From: Eukaryota sp. TZLM1-RC
Lineage: Eukaryota; Metamonada: BaSk clade
Reading direction: 5' to 3'
Assembly: GCA_040285825.1 (NCBI GenBank)
Contig: JAUPSS010000001.1
Coordinates: 186,001 to 250,000 of the forward strand
DNA length: 64,000 nucleotides
Position 1 is the stretch's first letter; every line of letters begins with the position of its first letter. Below, one piece after another: positions 41,124 through 51,417 of this stretch. The notes beneath the pieces are model-generated. The model searched no databases and was not told where the DNA came from. It was given only the letters and a program-made list of their open reading frames with translations. A program made the translations under genes and the position numbers.

Positions 41124-42800
41124 ATGGCCAAGCGTCAAGCAGGTGTAGTGTCTAGTGCATTGTCTCTTGCTAACACAATTCTTGGTGCAGGTATGAGTTT
41201 TTGATGACTCATTCAAGGTACAGTTGCTCTTGCTTCAGTATTTGCATCCTTTGGATGGATAGGAGTTATACCTGCAATTGCTCTTATGTTGGCACAGTCC
41301 ATCTTCACATTGGATGTGCTTTGCATTGCTGCTATCGAGAAGCAGAAGTTCACCTTTCAGACTTTAGCTACATCGGTACATTCTAAGAAATTTGGCGTCT
41401 TTATTGCTCTTGCTGTTGGTCTTTTTGGTTTTGGTGTATGCCTTTCCTACACCGTACTCCTTGCTGATGTACTCCCTCCAGTTATAGCTAAAATCACAGG
41501 AATGTCAGTTGGATCAGTATGGTACACTGATAGGTATGTGTTGTCCATCATCAGTGCTGCAATCTTTTTCCTTCCTTTATCGTTGTTACCAACTCTTAAT
41601 GGATTAAGGTATGCCTCTGCTGGTACCATTCTCTGTGTCATCTACATTGCCACCATCCTCGTCGTAGCCTTCATCAAATCCCTTTTCGGAGGGGCCTTAT
41701 TTGAGACCCCTGAAGATCCTGTAACTGAACTATTCCACTTCTCCGCCCGTAGTTGGACTGGTTTATCTGTTCTTGGTTTTGCTTTCTGTTGTCAACTCAA
41801 CGGTCTCACAGCCTACAAGGAAATTAATGATCCATCGGAAAAAAAGATGAAGATTGTTGGACGCATTGCTGTCGGAGTTGCCCTTGTTGTCTATACTATC
41901 ATTGGAGTCACAGGTTATGCTCTCTATGGCTATGACGTTACCGGTAACATTCTTGCTAATCTCCCTGCTGATAATAACTTTGTTTTTGTTGGTAATGCTG
42001 GTATTGCATTGGTAGTCATTTGCTCCTATCCTTTTGCCATGTTCCCTTTTAAGGCTGAGGTTACTTCTATCATTGAAGAGCACTTGACCAACAAAAAGAA
42101 GCTTAAAAAAGAATCTCTTACTGATGAACAAGATTCCAATGTTGAGGAACTGGGTTTTGAATCAGAAAAGGAAAGGGAAAAGGAACAATATAATGATTTA
42201 GGTCAGGAAAATGATCTTCAAGACATTTCTGCTGCTGAAATTGACAATGTTATTGACTCCACTCCTGAAGAAACACATTCAGCTCTTGCTTCTGACGTCG
42301 AATCAGTACGTAGGGTTGGTTCAACCAGCCAGATGGATTCTCTTTTAGAAGAAGAATCCACCAGTGACGAAGAGAAGGGAGTACGAATGAGGAGAAGATC
42401 TTCGGCCATGGAAATTGTACGGAAAATGTCTGATGCCGTTAAGCATTCTGGGCTGAAGGTAGATGAATTGTCCATTGCTTTGGATTCACCTGAAGACGAA
42501 CCTGTGGAACGAGTTGTTCTCCCTTACAAATACCGAGCGCTTTTAACAGCCGCAGCAGTCACTGTTGCCACTGCTTTATCTCTCCTGACTGACTCTGTTG
42601 AGGCGGTGTTTGGTCTTGTTGGTAGTCTTTTAGCTTCTGTTTCAGTGTTCATTTTCCCTCCTTTTGCATACCTTAGATGTGGTAGGAAGCTTTCTGATGC
42701 ACAAAGGATTAAATCATATTGTGCGATGACTCTAGGCTTTGTTATAATGTTTGTGGGGACTTATACTAGTTTGCTTGGTTTTATTGGTGCTGAAGTTTAG
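41124..42800 (+). CDS. amino acid/auxin permease (SLC38-type transporter)
   Basis: Exons 41124-41190 and 41218-42800 give 549 residues; the 27-nt intron (GTATGAG...TTCAAG) splits a glycine codon. The join restores the family start SALSLANTILGAGTVALASV, where TM1 of AAAP/SLC38 transporters carries the same ALxLANTIxGAG motif. About eleven membrane helices follow. Between helix 8 and the last three (roughly residues 300-430) is a long acidic, Ser-rich loop (EKEREKEQ, DSLLEEESTSDEE) unlike that of typical SLC38 proteins, probably cytosolic and phosphorylatable. It likely moves small neutral amino acids at the plasma or lysosomal membrane. The substrate cannot be told. Confidence 0.85.
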
Positions 42801-43398
42801 TTTTTTTCGGTTTTCAATTATTTTGTTAAGGTTTATCGTATAGTAAATTTTTATTTAATTATCCTTGGGGACACTGATAATGTTTGATAAATAATGATGA
42901 TTTTTATTCAATAGATACCATTATCAATGTTAATTCAGTTTGTTATGGACGTTTATTGTCTTCATTGCAATTCCATATTGATTCAATCATGTGTGGTTCA
43001 AAAAACAATATCAAAACATTGGTGTGAATAGGGCGAATTAAAGAGACAAGGTTATAATAATTATTCAGTTGCCTAGTTTAAAGACAAGAACTGCATAAAT
43101 ATTGTATATTAGTGGAAATGGTACATTCAGTTAACTCTTATGTAAAAATTAACATTCAAATTTGTTGAAACTTTATGCAAACTCATCGAAATTTCTTGTT
43201 TAAAGAAACTAATACTACTGTTTTCAAAAACAACTTTATCATATAGAAAAGAAAATGGTGAAAGCAGTTGCAGAATCACGTACTAAAGTGTCAATTTAAC
43301 TCTTTGTCAACATTTTTCATTTTTATAGATGTAAGAAGTTGAAAATAATTTAATGTAGATTCACTGATCTTTTCTCGAATGTCACGCCCACTGCACTG
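42801..43398. other. intergenic, nothing recognised
   Basis: These 600 AT-rich bases follow the transporter. No coding frame or repeat was recognised. Base composition changes sharply near 43390 where the GC-richer block begins. Confidence 0.5.
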
Positions 43399-44723
43399 AT
43401 GACTAAAACAGTGGTTGCATCTGCCAATACCTTCTTCTCTCCTGTAGTCCAGTCAGAACTGGAGAGTCAGCTTACGAATAAGCAACGTAATGCGATAATT
43501 GCTGCTAGGCTGGCTCGACTTTTTTGTCCTACGGCACCCAGACCTGAGCAGTTGGCTCACACAACAGAAATTCTGGAAACTGCGTTGTGATTTTGGGATG
43601 TTTTCGGTGCCTCAAAATCGACAGCCCTACGTTAGGGAGGCTGTTGTTTCCGACATCCTTCTATTCAGTCGTCACGCACGAGCTGGCCTTTTCCACCACT
43701 GTGTTCATCAAGTCGCCGTACTGGAGGCCGAGGTGTTCGCCTGTGGTGCTATTCTTCTTTTGTCTCTGCAACAGCCCGTCGCTTTGTCGATGCACACTGT
43801 CGTCTTTCGACAGATGGACCGGTGTGCTGGAAACAAAAATCCTTTACAAAGTGCCCCCGTTGCTTGGGGTGTTCAGCATCCAAAACCTATGCCTCCTGTG
43901 TCTTGCGCCGGGCAACATGCTCTCCTAGAGTTGCCACCTTTGCCAACCAGTGGCATAAGTCTATCAGCGCCAGATGGGACGCTCTACAATAATCACCAGC
44001 GCACCTTTGAGCGTATGCTCTTAGAACCTGTTATGCAACTATCCAATGAGGTTGCTGCTTTTGTTTCCGTTGTAACTCAACTATACTGTTATTCCTGGAA
44101 AGTGATCGCCGGACAATATGAAAAGACATGCGTTGTCTCCTCTCGTGAGTTATGTACCAGGCTTTGTGAACTTAAACAAACAAACCCTCGACGCTTTTGC
44201 TTCTAAAAACCATGGCAGTCAGTTCCTTATGTGCCCTTACCGCTATTTCGGCTTATCTTGGGACAGATACCCAGAATACTCCGTGGCCACTGACGGTGTG
44301 AGCTTGCTTTTTCCTTTTTCAAGCACCATCAAGCCTACTCATAAAAGGCGCACCAAAATATAAACCCTTTCTTTGTGGCCATATGGCCAGCTGTTCAAGC
44401 TTGTGGGTCACTCAGATGAGGCATTGTCTTATCACCGAAGCCTCCCTCCATGACAACTACTCCTCCGTTGAGCCAACTGACTCCAAATTGGTATTGCGTT
44501 CAGGGCTATTATCAGTATCTGATTGCAATGACAACAGAGTTGGTCGATGTTTATCAACCTACTGAAATGGAACAGTGGCTTAATTGAATCCTCAAAGAGA
44601 CAACACTGAAAGACAATGTTTATTGGAGCACCATCTACATCAAGGAAAAAGAAAAGCAATACGCCATAACCGCTTCGACTTTTTATCCGTCACCAATAGA
44701 AATTCAGCCATTTTGTCCAGAAA
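43399..44723 (+). other. GC-richer block with broken open frames, origin unknown
   Basis: From about 43390 to 44600 base composition rises to roughly 50% GC (for example 43621-43680 is a little over half G/C) against about one third nearby. Three plus-strand frames take turns: 43399-43590 (MTKTVVASANTFFSPVVQ), 43499-44206 (containing YVREAVVSDILLFSRHARAG and NNHQRTFERMLLEPVMQL), and 44118-44363 (CPYRYFGLSWDRYPEYSV). A fourth piece at 44450-44587 reads PNWYCVQGYYQYLIAMTTEL, stops at TGA and continues after it as DNVYWSTIYIKEKEKQY to 44723. I recognise none of these. They may be exons of one gene, a decayed foreign gene, or a mobile element. Confidence 0.4.
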
Positions 44724-44732
44724 ATCAAAAAC

Positions 44733-45038
44733 ATGGCTGAAAATCGTGAAGTGATTATTTGGTTTGGGAAGAGAGGTGATGGAACATCCCGTCAAAGAGT
44801 GAAATCACCAAGAAAGCGTTTTCTGAAGTATCTCAAGGCTCGATTTCCAAGCGTGAAGGATGGCGATGAATACTATACATTTGGCAAAGTGAACTGTTGC
44901 AAAGTTTTCCATGCAGACCTTTACTTCATAAAGAATGGAGAAAGGAAAAGTCTAAAGCCTATTTTGCATGTCCAGAATGTGGGATGGTTTAGTCAACAGA
45001 TATATCTGTATCGAGAAACCAGTGGGAGATTGCAGTAA
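44733..45038 (+). CDS. hypothetical protein, 101 aa (doubtful)
   Basis: This ATG-started frame is basic (RQRVKSPRKRFLKYLKARF) and ends with HVQNVGWFSQQIYLYRETSG. It follows the GC-richer block directly and may be its continuation. No family is recognised and there is no supporting neighbour. It could be part of a larger spliced gene or a remnant. Confidence 0.35.
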   Translation: MAENREVIIWFGKRGDGTSRQRVKSPRKRFLKYLKARFPSVKDGDEYYTFGKVNCCKVFHADLYFIKNGERKSLKPILHVQNVGWFSQQIYLYRETSGRLQ

Positions 45039-45213
45039 GCAAGTACTTTTTGAACACTAGACCCCTAGCTTTTAGAAGACCTCAATAAGAGTCTTCAAAT
45101 CCAACGTATATTGATCAAAGCCAATCATCTCCGGATGGTTAAGTTTAGACATGTGGATGTGGTTGAAGTATTGGAAATTAACATTTCAGATAAAGAATGC
45201 ATTTCCTCTCCTC

Positions 45214-45891
45214 ATGAGTACTATAGACTTTTGGCTTAGAGAGATAGATGGTGACTTAACCAGCATAGAGGAATCTCTATCTCAAACTTCTGTTACAAAA
45301 ATGGAAAACCAACAACTTTGCGAACTTGTAGATAGCGTAGAAGCTAAACTACGACAAACTAATCTTGACATAAGACAGACCCGAACTTTACTTGTTGATG
45401 TTGATTGGAACAGGGAAGAATATGAACAAAAACTTGATGAAGCTGCGTCTCGAAGGAACAAACTAGTGGAATTTCATGCTGATGTCAAGCGGAAGTGCAA
45501 CCGCAACAATCTTATTGCAGACACGGAGAACCTTACTGATGGTCAAAAGGTCAGAGCAGCTCAAGTAGTTGCTGAAAAGACCTCTGGACTGATCAAACAT
45601 GGAAGAAACATGCTCCATAACATTGAAGGACAGGCCGTGGTTACTGCAGATGAACTAGCATCTCAAACAGGGGTTCTGGAAAATGTTCACCAACACCAAC
45701 AGGAGCTCAGATCTGAACTCAAGATTGCTGAACATCAGCTCAGAGTTTTTTTACGAACAATGATGACCGACAAGTTCATAATGATGGTACTGTTGCTTAT
45801 AGTTTTAGGTTTATTGTTTATTATTGTCTATTCAATCATTAATCCAGATGCTAATACTAATGTTCCTGATGAATTTAAACCATCAAGTTGA
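45214..45891 (+). CDS. VTI1: Qb-SNARE, Vti1-like
   Basis: The 225-residue protein has an N-terminal helical region (MSTIDFWLREIDGDLTSIEE, then EAKLRQTNLDIRQTRTLL and YEQKLDEAASRRNKLVEF), a SNARE motif of about 60 residues from AAQVVAEKTSGLIKHGRNML to HQLRVFLRTMM, and a single C-terminal membrane anchor (FIMMVLLLIVLGLLFIIVYSI) with a short luminal tail. The MM..KFIMMVLLLIV junction matches the Vti1 type (RMM..II.NK). Vti1 acts in Golgi-endosome-vacuole fusion. The frame is open upstream to an ATG at 45151, but that extra segment is Trp/Leu-rich and atypical, so I prefer the ATG at 45214. Sec20/GosR-type Qb members are less likely. Confidence 0.75.
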   Translation: MSTIDFWLREIDGDLTSIEESLSQTSVTKMENQQLCELVDSVEAKLRQTNLDIRQTRTLLVDVDWNREEYEQKLDEAASRRNKLVEFHADVKRKCNRNNLIADTENLTDGQKVRAAQVVAEKTSGLIKHGRNMLHNIEGQAVVTADELASQTGVLENVHQHQQELRSELKIAEHQLRVFLRTMMTDKFIMMVLLLIVLGLLFIIVYSIINPDANTNVPDEFKPSS

Positions 45892-45984
45892 TGTGTAAAT
45901 TGTATAATAAAAAACATAAAATAAAATATTTAATTCCAAAAAATGAAATTAAAAGAAAATGAAATACTAAAAACTAAAGTACTA

Positions 45985-47409
45985 TTAAACCCTCTTTTTC
46001 TTTCTTAATTGCCTTGCCCTTTTCTTTAACCTTTCAATTTCTTCTTCCTTTTCCTTTGATCCTTTCTGCATTGCTTCGTACATCTTTCTCTTCTTCTTTG
46101 GCATCATGATCTTGGCTCTATTAACTTCAGACTCTGACACCCTTCGCTTAACTCCAACGCCAACCTCCTCCTCATCATCAGAGTCGTCATCAGAGTCGTC
46201 ATCACCATCATCCATGACGTCATCGACATCCGATTGATTCTCTAATTGATTGTCTGATTGATTGTCTGATTGATCTACACTTCCTGATTTTTCTTGTAAA
46301 ATCTCTGAATACCTTCTGGGCTTGTAATCATCTTCATTATACTCAACAAATGGTGATAAATGAGAGGGTAATTCAACTCCAGGACGGTACTTGAGCATTG
46401 AAAGTCTTGTATTAAAGTTTAAACAATCAACTATCCACTGTGGCTGAACGTACTCCCTGCCCACCGTCTGATTAAGTGGTTTAGGTCGATCACAAATTTC
46501 CAAGGTAATGGAGGGATCGTCACTGCCAAAAGGGGAGTCTACACCGTCCCAACCGACTCTTCCCTGACAAGCAAGGATCAAGAGTTTGAAAATATCACGA
46601 GGAACTTCTCTACCAAGGAAAACAACTTCATTTGACAGAGAGAAACCTTCATTTTGCGTTTTGAATTCTACATCTTCTTCCGCTTCTTCTTCAGAATTTA
46701 AATCATTTACCAATTTAAATAAAACAAAAGCAAGCAAAACTTCGTAGAATTGAACAAAAGTATCCATTACTTTGTAGTCAATGTTTTTTGGTAAATCTTG
46801 AGGAAATGGGTAAGGAATCCTCCAAATAACTGATTGTCCACTTATAAGGGCCCTACAATAGACTCCCTTAATAGAAAGAAAAGCAGCATTAAGAGATTTT
46901 GACTTGACAATGTAGTCTTCCCACTTTGAGACAAGTGACTTACAATTTGAGACTCGCTCTGGGGTAATTCCTTGGTCAGAAGGGAGGGAGGCGAATAAGT
47001 AAATCATAGAGAGGGCATCATCAAGTTCAAACAGCGCACGTTCAAAAGTAGGGTATCGTTCCTTGATGATGTGATCTAGGGTGATCTGTGGCTTCTGGAG
47101 ACGTAGATTTGTTGCAAGGCCCGTATCGCGACGGTTGAGTGCCTTGGAGTGACGTTTCAGGAAAGATTTCATTTCACGAAACTTCTGGAGAAGGGGTTCA
47201 TGTTGGAGGTATTTGATGTCCTTAGTGAGATAATATGTTTTGTTAGAACCGTGGACCTTACGTTTGGGTGTACGTGGAAAGATGCCTTTGAGAATGCATA
47301 GTCTGCGAAAATCTTTGAGAGTAACCTGGAGCCTTTTGATAGCCATAGTACGTGTTATATACGACACAGCTGTGCCGGAAGTGCCCTTCTTTTTCATGTG
47401 ATTCCCCAT
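45985..47409 (-). CDS. PES1: pescadillo (PES1/Nop7), 60S ribosome assembly factor
   Basis: The 474-residue protein begins MGNHMKKKGTSGTAVSYITR and runs into the Pescadillo N-domain, with LKDFRRLCILKGIFPRTPKRK, then LDHIIKERYPTFERALFELDDALSM, SIKGVYCRA and GQSVIWRIPYPFPQD. A BRCT domain spans about 275-355 (FLGREVPRDIFKLLILACQGRVGWD to PQWIVDCLNFNTRL). The tail is acidic (repeats of QSDN and DDDSDD) and then basic (KKRKMYEAMQKGSKEKEEE and a final RKKKRV), as in the family. It acts in the nucleolus with BOP1 and WDR12 in 27S/32S rRNA processing. The frame opens at a TTG (47424); the first ATG is 47409, 43 bp from the CNBP gene start on the other strand. Confidence 0.95.
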   Translation of the reverse strand: MGNHMKKKGTSGTAVSYITRTMAIKRLQVTLKDFRRLCILKGIFPRTPKRKVHGSNKTYYLTKDIKYLQHEPLLQKFREMKSFLKRHSKALNRRDTGLATNLRLQKPQITLDHIIKERYPTFERALFELDDALSMIYLFASLPSDQGITPERVSNCKSLVSKWEDYIVKSKSLNAAFLSIKGVYCRALISGQSVIWRIPYPFPQDLPKNIDYKVMDTFVQFYEVLLAFVLFKLVNDLNSEEEAEEDVEFKTQNEGFSLSNEVVFLGREVPRDIFKLLILACQGRVGWDGVDSPFGSDDPSITLEICDRPKPLNQTVGREYVQPQWIVDCLNFNTRLSMLKYRPGVELPSHLSPFVEYNEDDYKPRRYSEILQEKSGSVDQSDNQSDNQLENQSDVDDVMDDGDDDSDDDSDDEEEVGVGVKRRVSESEVNRAKIMMPKKKRKMYEAMQKGSKEKEEEIERLKKRARQLRKKKRV

Positions 47410-47452
47410 TTTGTAAAGAAGCAAATTAAATGTTCATTTTTCTTGTTTACTT

Positions 47453-48022
47453 ATGAGCCGTTGTTTCAATTGTGGACTTTTTGGACATATTAGAGATTCT
47501 TGTCCTGTATGATGATGTAGTGTGAGTTGACTTAAGCATCCTGAGAACTGTTGTTATAACTGTCTTCAAGGAGGACACAGAGTTGCCGAGTGTCCTAACG
47601 AGCCCGTGTGTCGTAGATGTCAGCAGCCCGGTCACTTATCTCGTGAGTGCACTGAAGCTCCCCCCACTCAATCATTCACCCGTTCCCAAACTTGCCATAC
47701 ATGTGGGGAAGAAGGACATTTCAGCCGTGAATGTCCCCAAGCTGGTGGTGGTTATCAACCACGTGGCGGTTTCCGTTCCCAAACCTGTTATACATGTGGT
47801 GAAGAAGGACATTTCAGCCGTGAATGTCCCCAAGCTGGTGATGGATATCAACAACGCGGAGGCTACCAACAACGTGGGGGATATGGTGGTGGATACTCTC
47901 GCCCAAAGACCTGCTTCAACTGTGGAGAAGAAGGTCATCTTGCCCGTGATTGTGCCGGTGGTGTGAAATGTTACTCTTGTGGTGGTGTTGGTCACATTGC
48001 ACGTGACTGCCCATCCCAATAA
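47453..48022 (+). CDS. CNBP: CNBP/Gis2-like seven zinc-knuckle protein
   Basis: Exons 47453-47506 and 47537-48022, joined over a 30-nt intron (GTATGATGA...CTTAAG), give 179 residues with exactly seven CCHC knuckles (C-x2-C-x4-H-x4-C): CFNCGLFGHIRDSC, CYNCLQGGHRVAEC, CRRCQQPGHLSREC, CHTCGEEGHFSREC, CYTCGEEGHFSREC, CFNCGEEGHLARDC and CYSCGGVGHIARDC. Human CNBP and yeast Gis2 also have seven. Linkers after knuckles 4 and 5 are RGG-like (QPRGGFR, QQRGGYQQRGGYGGGY). Family members bind single-stranded G-rich RNA on ribosomes and aid translation. Knuckles 4 and 5 are nearly identical in DNA, a recent internal duplication. The intron carries a likely branch point TTGAC. Confidence 0.9.
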
Positions 48023-49038
48023 GTTATTAGTTTTTGTGTTAATAATAGTCTAATTCTAAATGGTTGTTGATCGAAAGTGTTGGTTTGCATGGTTACAGGT
48101 GTTTTTTAATCCCGACTTTAAGTTTCTTTTGGATAACATTGAACTTAAATTCTACTTCTGACGCCTTTTATGTTATTGGGGGGAGAATTTGCTTTGGTGA
48201 TTGTTATAGAATTCAAGTTCAGCAACTTATATTGTTGAGTAAAAATGGTCATTGTTTGAACTAATTGTTCTACAAACTAGGTTAATTTGGAACTGAGTGG
48301 ACGAACTGATCTTGAATGAGATACAACCCAGCCTCTATTTAGTACATAATCGTTTGAGCACAACTCACAAATTCATAGTCTAGGTTCGTTCTAAAAATAC
48401 ATGTTAGACAACGTAATTTATACAATTACGTGTCAAAGTTTTGTCTCAACTGGTAGGGTGTAAAATGTACCAAATTCCTAATCATGCTTATCTTAGTCCA
48501 CAATATGGTGGTTCAGGTTGGACAAAGGCCTCAATTCTTACTTCATGTGGCAATATTTTATTTTATTGACAGTAAATCAACTCTATGTCCATCAACATTG
48601 GGTCTTTTGGAAGGAAAATTGTTCACAGTGTAAATAGAGTTGAAGAGGCCGTGGTGAAAAGTAAATTGTTGCTAAATCTTCTAAGTTGATCTGTATTTCC
48701 TCATTTTGTTAAGTTATATCATTTATAACGTACAATTTTTAGAACAAACAAATGAACTAGGGCTTCAGAAGTGATTTCTCCTTCACATATGGAGCTAGAC
48801 GATATTGAATTAGGAAAACAATAACCTTATCCATTTAAAGGCAAGATGGCCAATTCAATAGTCACAATTGAAAATAATTAATCCACTTTAAAATATGTAT
48901 TCCCCGTTCTGAGTAAATAATCTCTTCTGTTGGCATATACATTAGTTCACAGCAATTTTCAAGAGAAAATAGAAATGATGATTGGTCAAAAGAAGATCCA
49001 TAAAATAGGTTTATATGTGAGATAAATACAAAAAACAA
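48023..49038. other. 1.0 kb intergenic with one small retrotransposon scrap
   Basis: Apart from the family A fragment at 48429-48550, this AT-rich region between the CNBP and prolidase stops shows only short frames of no recognisable content. Confidence 0.5.
48429..48550 (+). mobile_element. family A retrotransposon scrap (thumb region), about 120 bp
   Basis: The plus strand reads LSQLVGCKMYQIPNHAYLSP then QYGGSGWTKASILTSCGN, matching the thumb of family A copies (GCKMFQIPDHAYLSPHYGG) at both ends of the scrap. It has neither the family's 5' part nor the 3' tail. Confidence 0.7.
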
Positions 49039-50463
49039 CTACATTTTAGCTACAGATCTAGCTCCTTTACAAAATGCTTCAATTTCTTCAACAGTTTTGG
49101 GAATCTCTTGGGTCAAGTTATCAAAACCATTAGCAGTAATAACTATATCGTCTTCCAAACGGACCCCGGAGGCATTCTCCATGTATTCATTAATCTTGTC
49201 CCAATTCAAAAATTTAGAAACAACTTCATTTTCAAAAGCGTCTTTCATGAATTTTCCGGCAAAATAGAAACCTGCTTCAATGGTGATGACCATATTTTCC
49301 TTCAAATCACGTCTCATTCTCAAATACTTAATTCCAGGTTCATTAATACGTTCTACTCCCTTGGGGTATCCTCTAGGTTCATGGACATCAAGCCCAAGAC
49401 CATGCCCTAAACCATGAACAAAAAAGTAGGATGTGACATGGTTATCTAACAATTCCTCAACCGTGCCAGTAGCCATTCCTAACTCAATCATTCCTTCAGC
49501 GCAAGCTCTCTGGGCAGCCCTGTGTAGAAGTTCAAAGGGGACCCCGGGTTTACATAATTCAAATGCTGCATTGTTCATGCGATTGACAAGGTTAACAATG
49601 TCCTTCTGGTAGTCGTTAAATTCCCCAGAAGCAGGAAAAACACGAGTGACATCAGCAGCTAAAGTTAGGAAAAAAAATCCGACAAACCGTAAAGACTTGG
49701 AGTTTCAGCTCCTGCATCGAGCAAGATGATATCTCCTTCACCGATAGTCTTGTCGTTGTCTACATAATGAAGTGTCGAAGAGTTCTTGCCTGCAGCACAA
49801 ATAGGCATGAATGAGGGATTTCTCGACCCTTCCATCATTATTGCTCCTTCAAAAAGAGCCTGGACATGGAATTCCTTCATTCCAGGCCTGATCAGAGCCA
49901 TGACGGTTCGGAAAGCTTTGTTAGTGAAGCCACAAGCTTTTCTAATTTCTTCAATTTCTAGAGGCTTTTTAATAACTCTCATTTCCTCAATGGTTTCCTG
50001 TAATAATTCAGTGTCAATCTCATAGTCACTAAGTACATCCATTGGAAAGAGGTGGGGGAAAACGTACATCTTCTCATGTGAGAACTGGGGAAGAACTGAG
50101 TTGAGATCTTCCACGTCTAACACTTCATCAGCACCGTACTCTTTCGCCAGGTCTTCAAATGAAGGCAGGGGACCCATCCACATTTCAAGTGAGGGATCGA
50201 GTGCAGGGGCGAAAAGAGTGAACTTTCCTGTGGATGCATTGATCATTGCAAGACAATCGGGTCTTTGAACACCAGTTAGATAGAAGAAATTGGACTCTTG
50301 CTGAGATGAGTACATAGTAAGAGGAGCTTACTCTGAAAGGAAGATCACGATCTGTGGTGTACTGAGCAGATGATTTTCCACCACCAAGAAGTAGAATACC
50401 AGAATCAAAGCGAGAGATGAGCTCTTGACGGTTTTGTTGCGCAAGTTCGATAAAGCTACACAT
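49039..50463 (-). CDS. PEPD: Xaa-Pro dipeptidase (prolidase)
   Basis: The cytosolic metallopeptidase cleaves X-Pro dipeptides. Three exons (50463-50332, 50300-49688, 49658-49039) with introns of 31 and 29 nt give 454 residues, close to animal prolidase (493). Exon joins restore LPFRQESNFFYLTG and SLYAADVTRVFPASGEF. The pita-bread metal ligands are all visible: D in LLDAGAE, D in AADVTR, H in GLGHGLGLDVHEP, E in TIEAGFYF, and E in LEDDIVIT. The N-terminal domain has YLTGVQRPDCLAMI and FAPALDPSLEMWMG. The last exon ends KGARSVAKM. Both introns start GT and end AG, with CTAAC before the second acceptor. Confidence 0.95.
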
Positions 50464-50734
50464 TGGGTAAAAAAAACTTGTAACAAATTATTATTGACAA
50501 TCAATAAAGTCAAAAAAATAACTTTGCATCACATAGACTGAACAAGGAAAGAATTCAAAAACAAACACCAATAATCATTAAATCAGTAAGGAATACACAA
50601 CAATTAAACGATCGACAACCAAAACAGAACCACATAGAAACGGAAATTCTATTTTGATTCAACAAAATCATGCATTGTTGCTGTTGAGAGATTAGATGGA
50701 TCGGGGCAGAAATGTCTACATAAATCGACACCTT

Positions 50735-51275
50735 ATCATCACATCACCAATTTCAGGATGTATTTTAAGTGAAAAGTTAAATGATGACACTTTGAATTCT
50801 GTTGGTCGTAACAGAGGTGATTTAATGCTTAAAGGACTTGAAGGGACCACTATCATTACTGATGTGAGATCAACTGATGTGTGCAATAATTCTTTCACCC
50901 CATTAGCTCAGTCAAAACACAAGAATCCGCTGTCTGTTGCCGAAAATTCTAAAATTAATAAATATAAAGCAAAGTTGGTTTCCTTGAATGCTGAATCTCA
51001 CTCATTGTGTCCTTTGTCCATTTGCTTTTTCCTTACATGGTACGCTTGGACCAGTTGCTTTATTTTTTGTGGATGATTTTGTTGGAATTGTAAAACAACG
51101 TACAGGAAGAATTTTTGACAAAACGTTTTGGCAGAACAGAATGGTATTTTGCATTTTTAAAGGTGTTGTCCCGTTATTGTCTTCTGCTTTATTATCTCTT
51201 GATCGCTTTTATGAAGGAAAAACTTCCAGTCAATTTTTGTTGGCTGATTTGGGATATGAAGATTTAGAATATTAA
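50735..51275 (+). mobile_element. family B-like retrotransposon, 3' fragment, plus strand
   Basis: The plus strand encodes GCILSEKLNDDTLNSVGRNR, GDLMLKGLEGTTIITDVRST, NPLSVAENSKINKYKAKL, then after a one-base shift near 50985 CPFAFSLHGTLGPVALFF, WQNRMVFCIFKGVV, and ends DLGYEDLEY with stop. Spacing matches the family B endonuclease domain and terminal segment at 31.9-32.4 kb. It sits between prolidase and PTH2, and its ORF is better preserved than most other B fragments. Confidence 0.75.
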
Positions 51276-51417
51276 TTTTTGTGTTTAGTTTTTTGAAAGT
51301 AATAAATTTAAAACAGTTTAAAAAAAAGAAAAGTTAAATTAAAGCATTTATGAAACAATGGCAAAATTTCTAGAAATAAGTACTATAATGAGTAATTAAA
51401 TGGAGAATAAAAAATTC

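Noticed and set aside
43587-43928. Cys-rich frame CFRCLKIDSPTLG as a separate gene
   Set aside because: Two other frames are open over the same bases, no family fits, and the choice between them cannot be made by eye. I report the whole block as unexplained instead.
45151-45213. Start of the Vti1-like SNARE at the upstream ATG
   Set aside because: The extra residues (MWMWLKYWKLTF) are unlike SNARE N-termini and the downstream ATG begins the helical domain. The choice is not proven.
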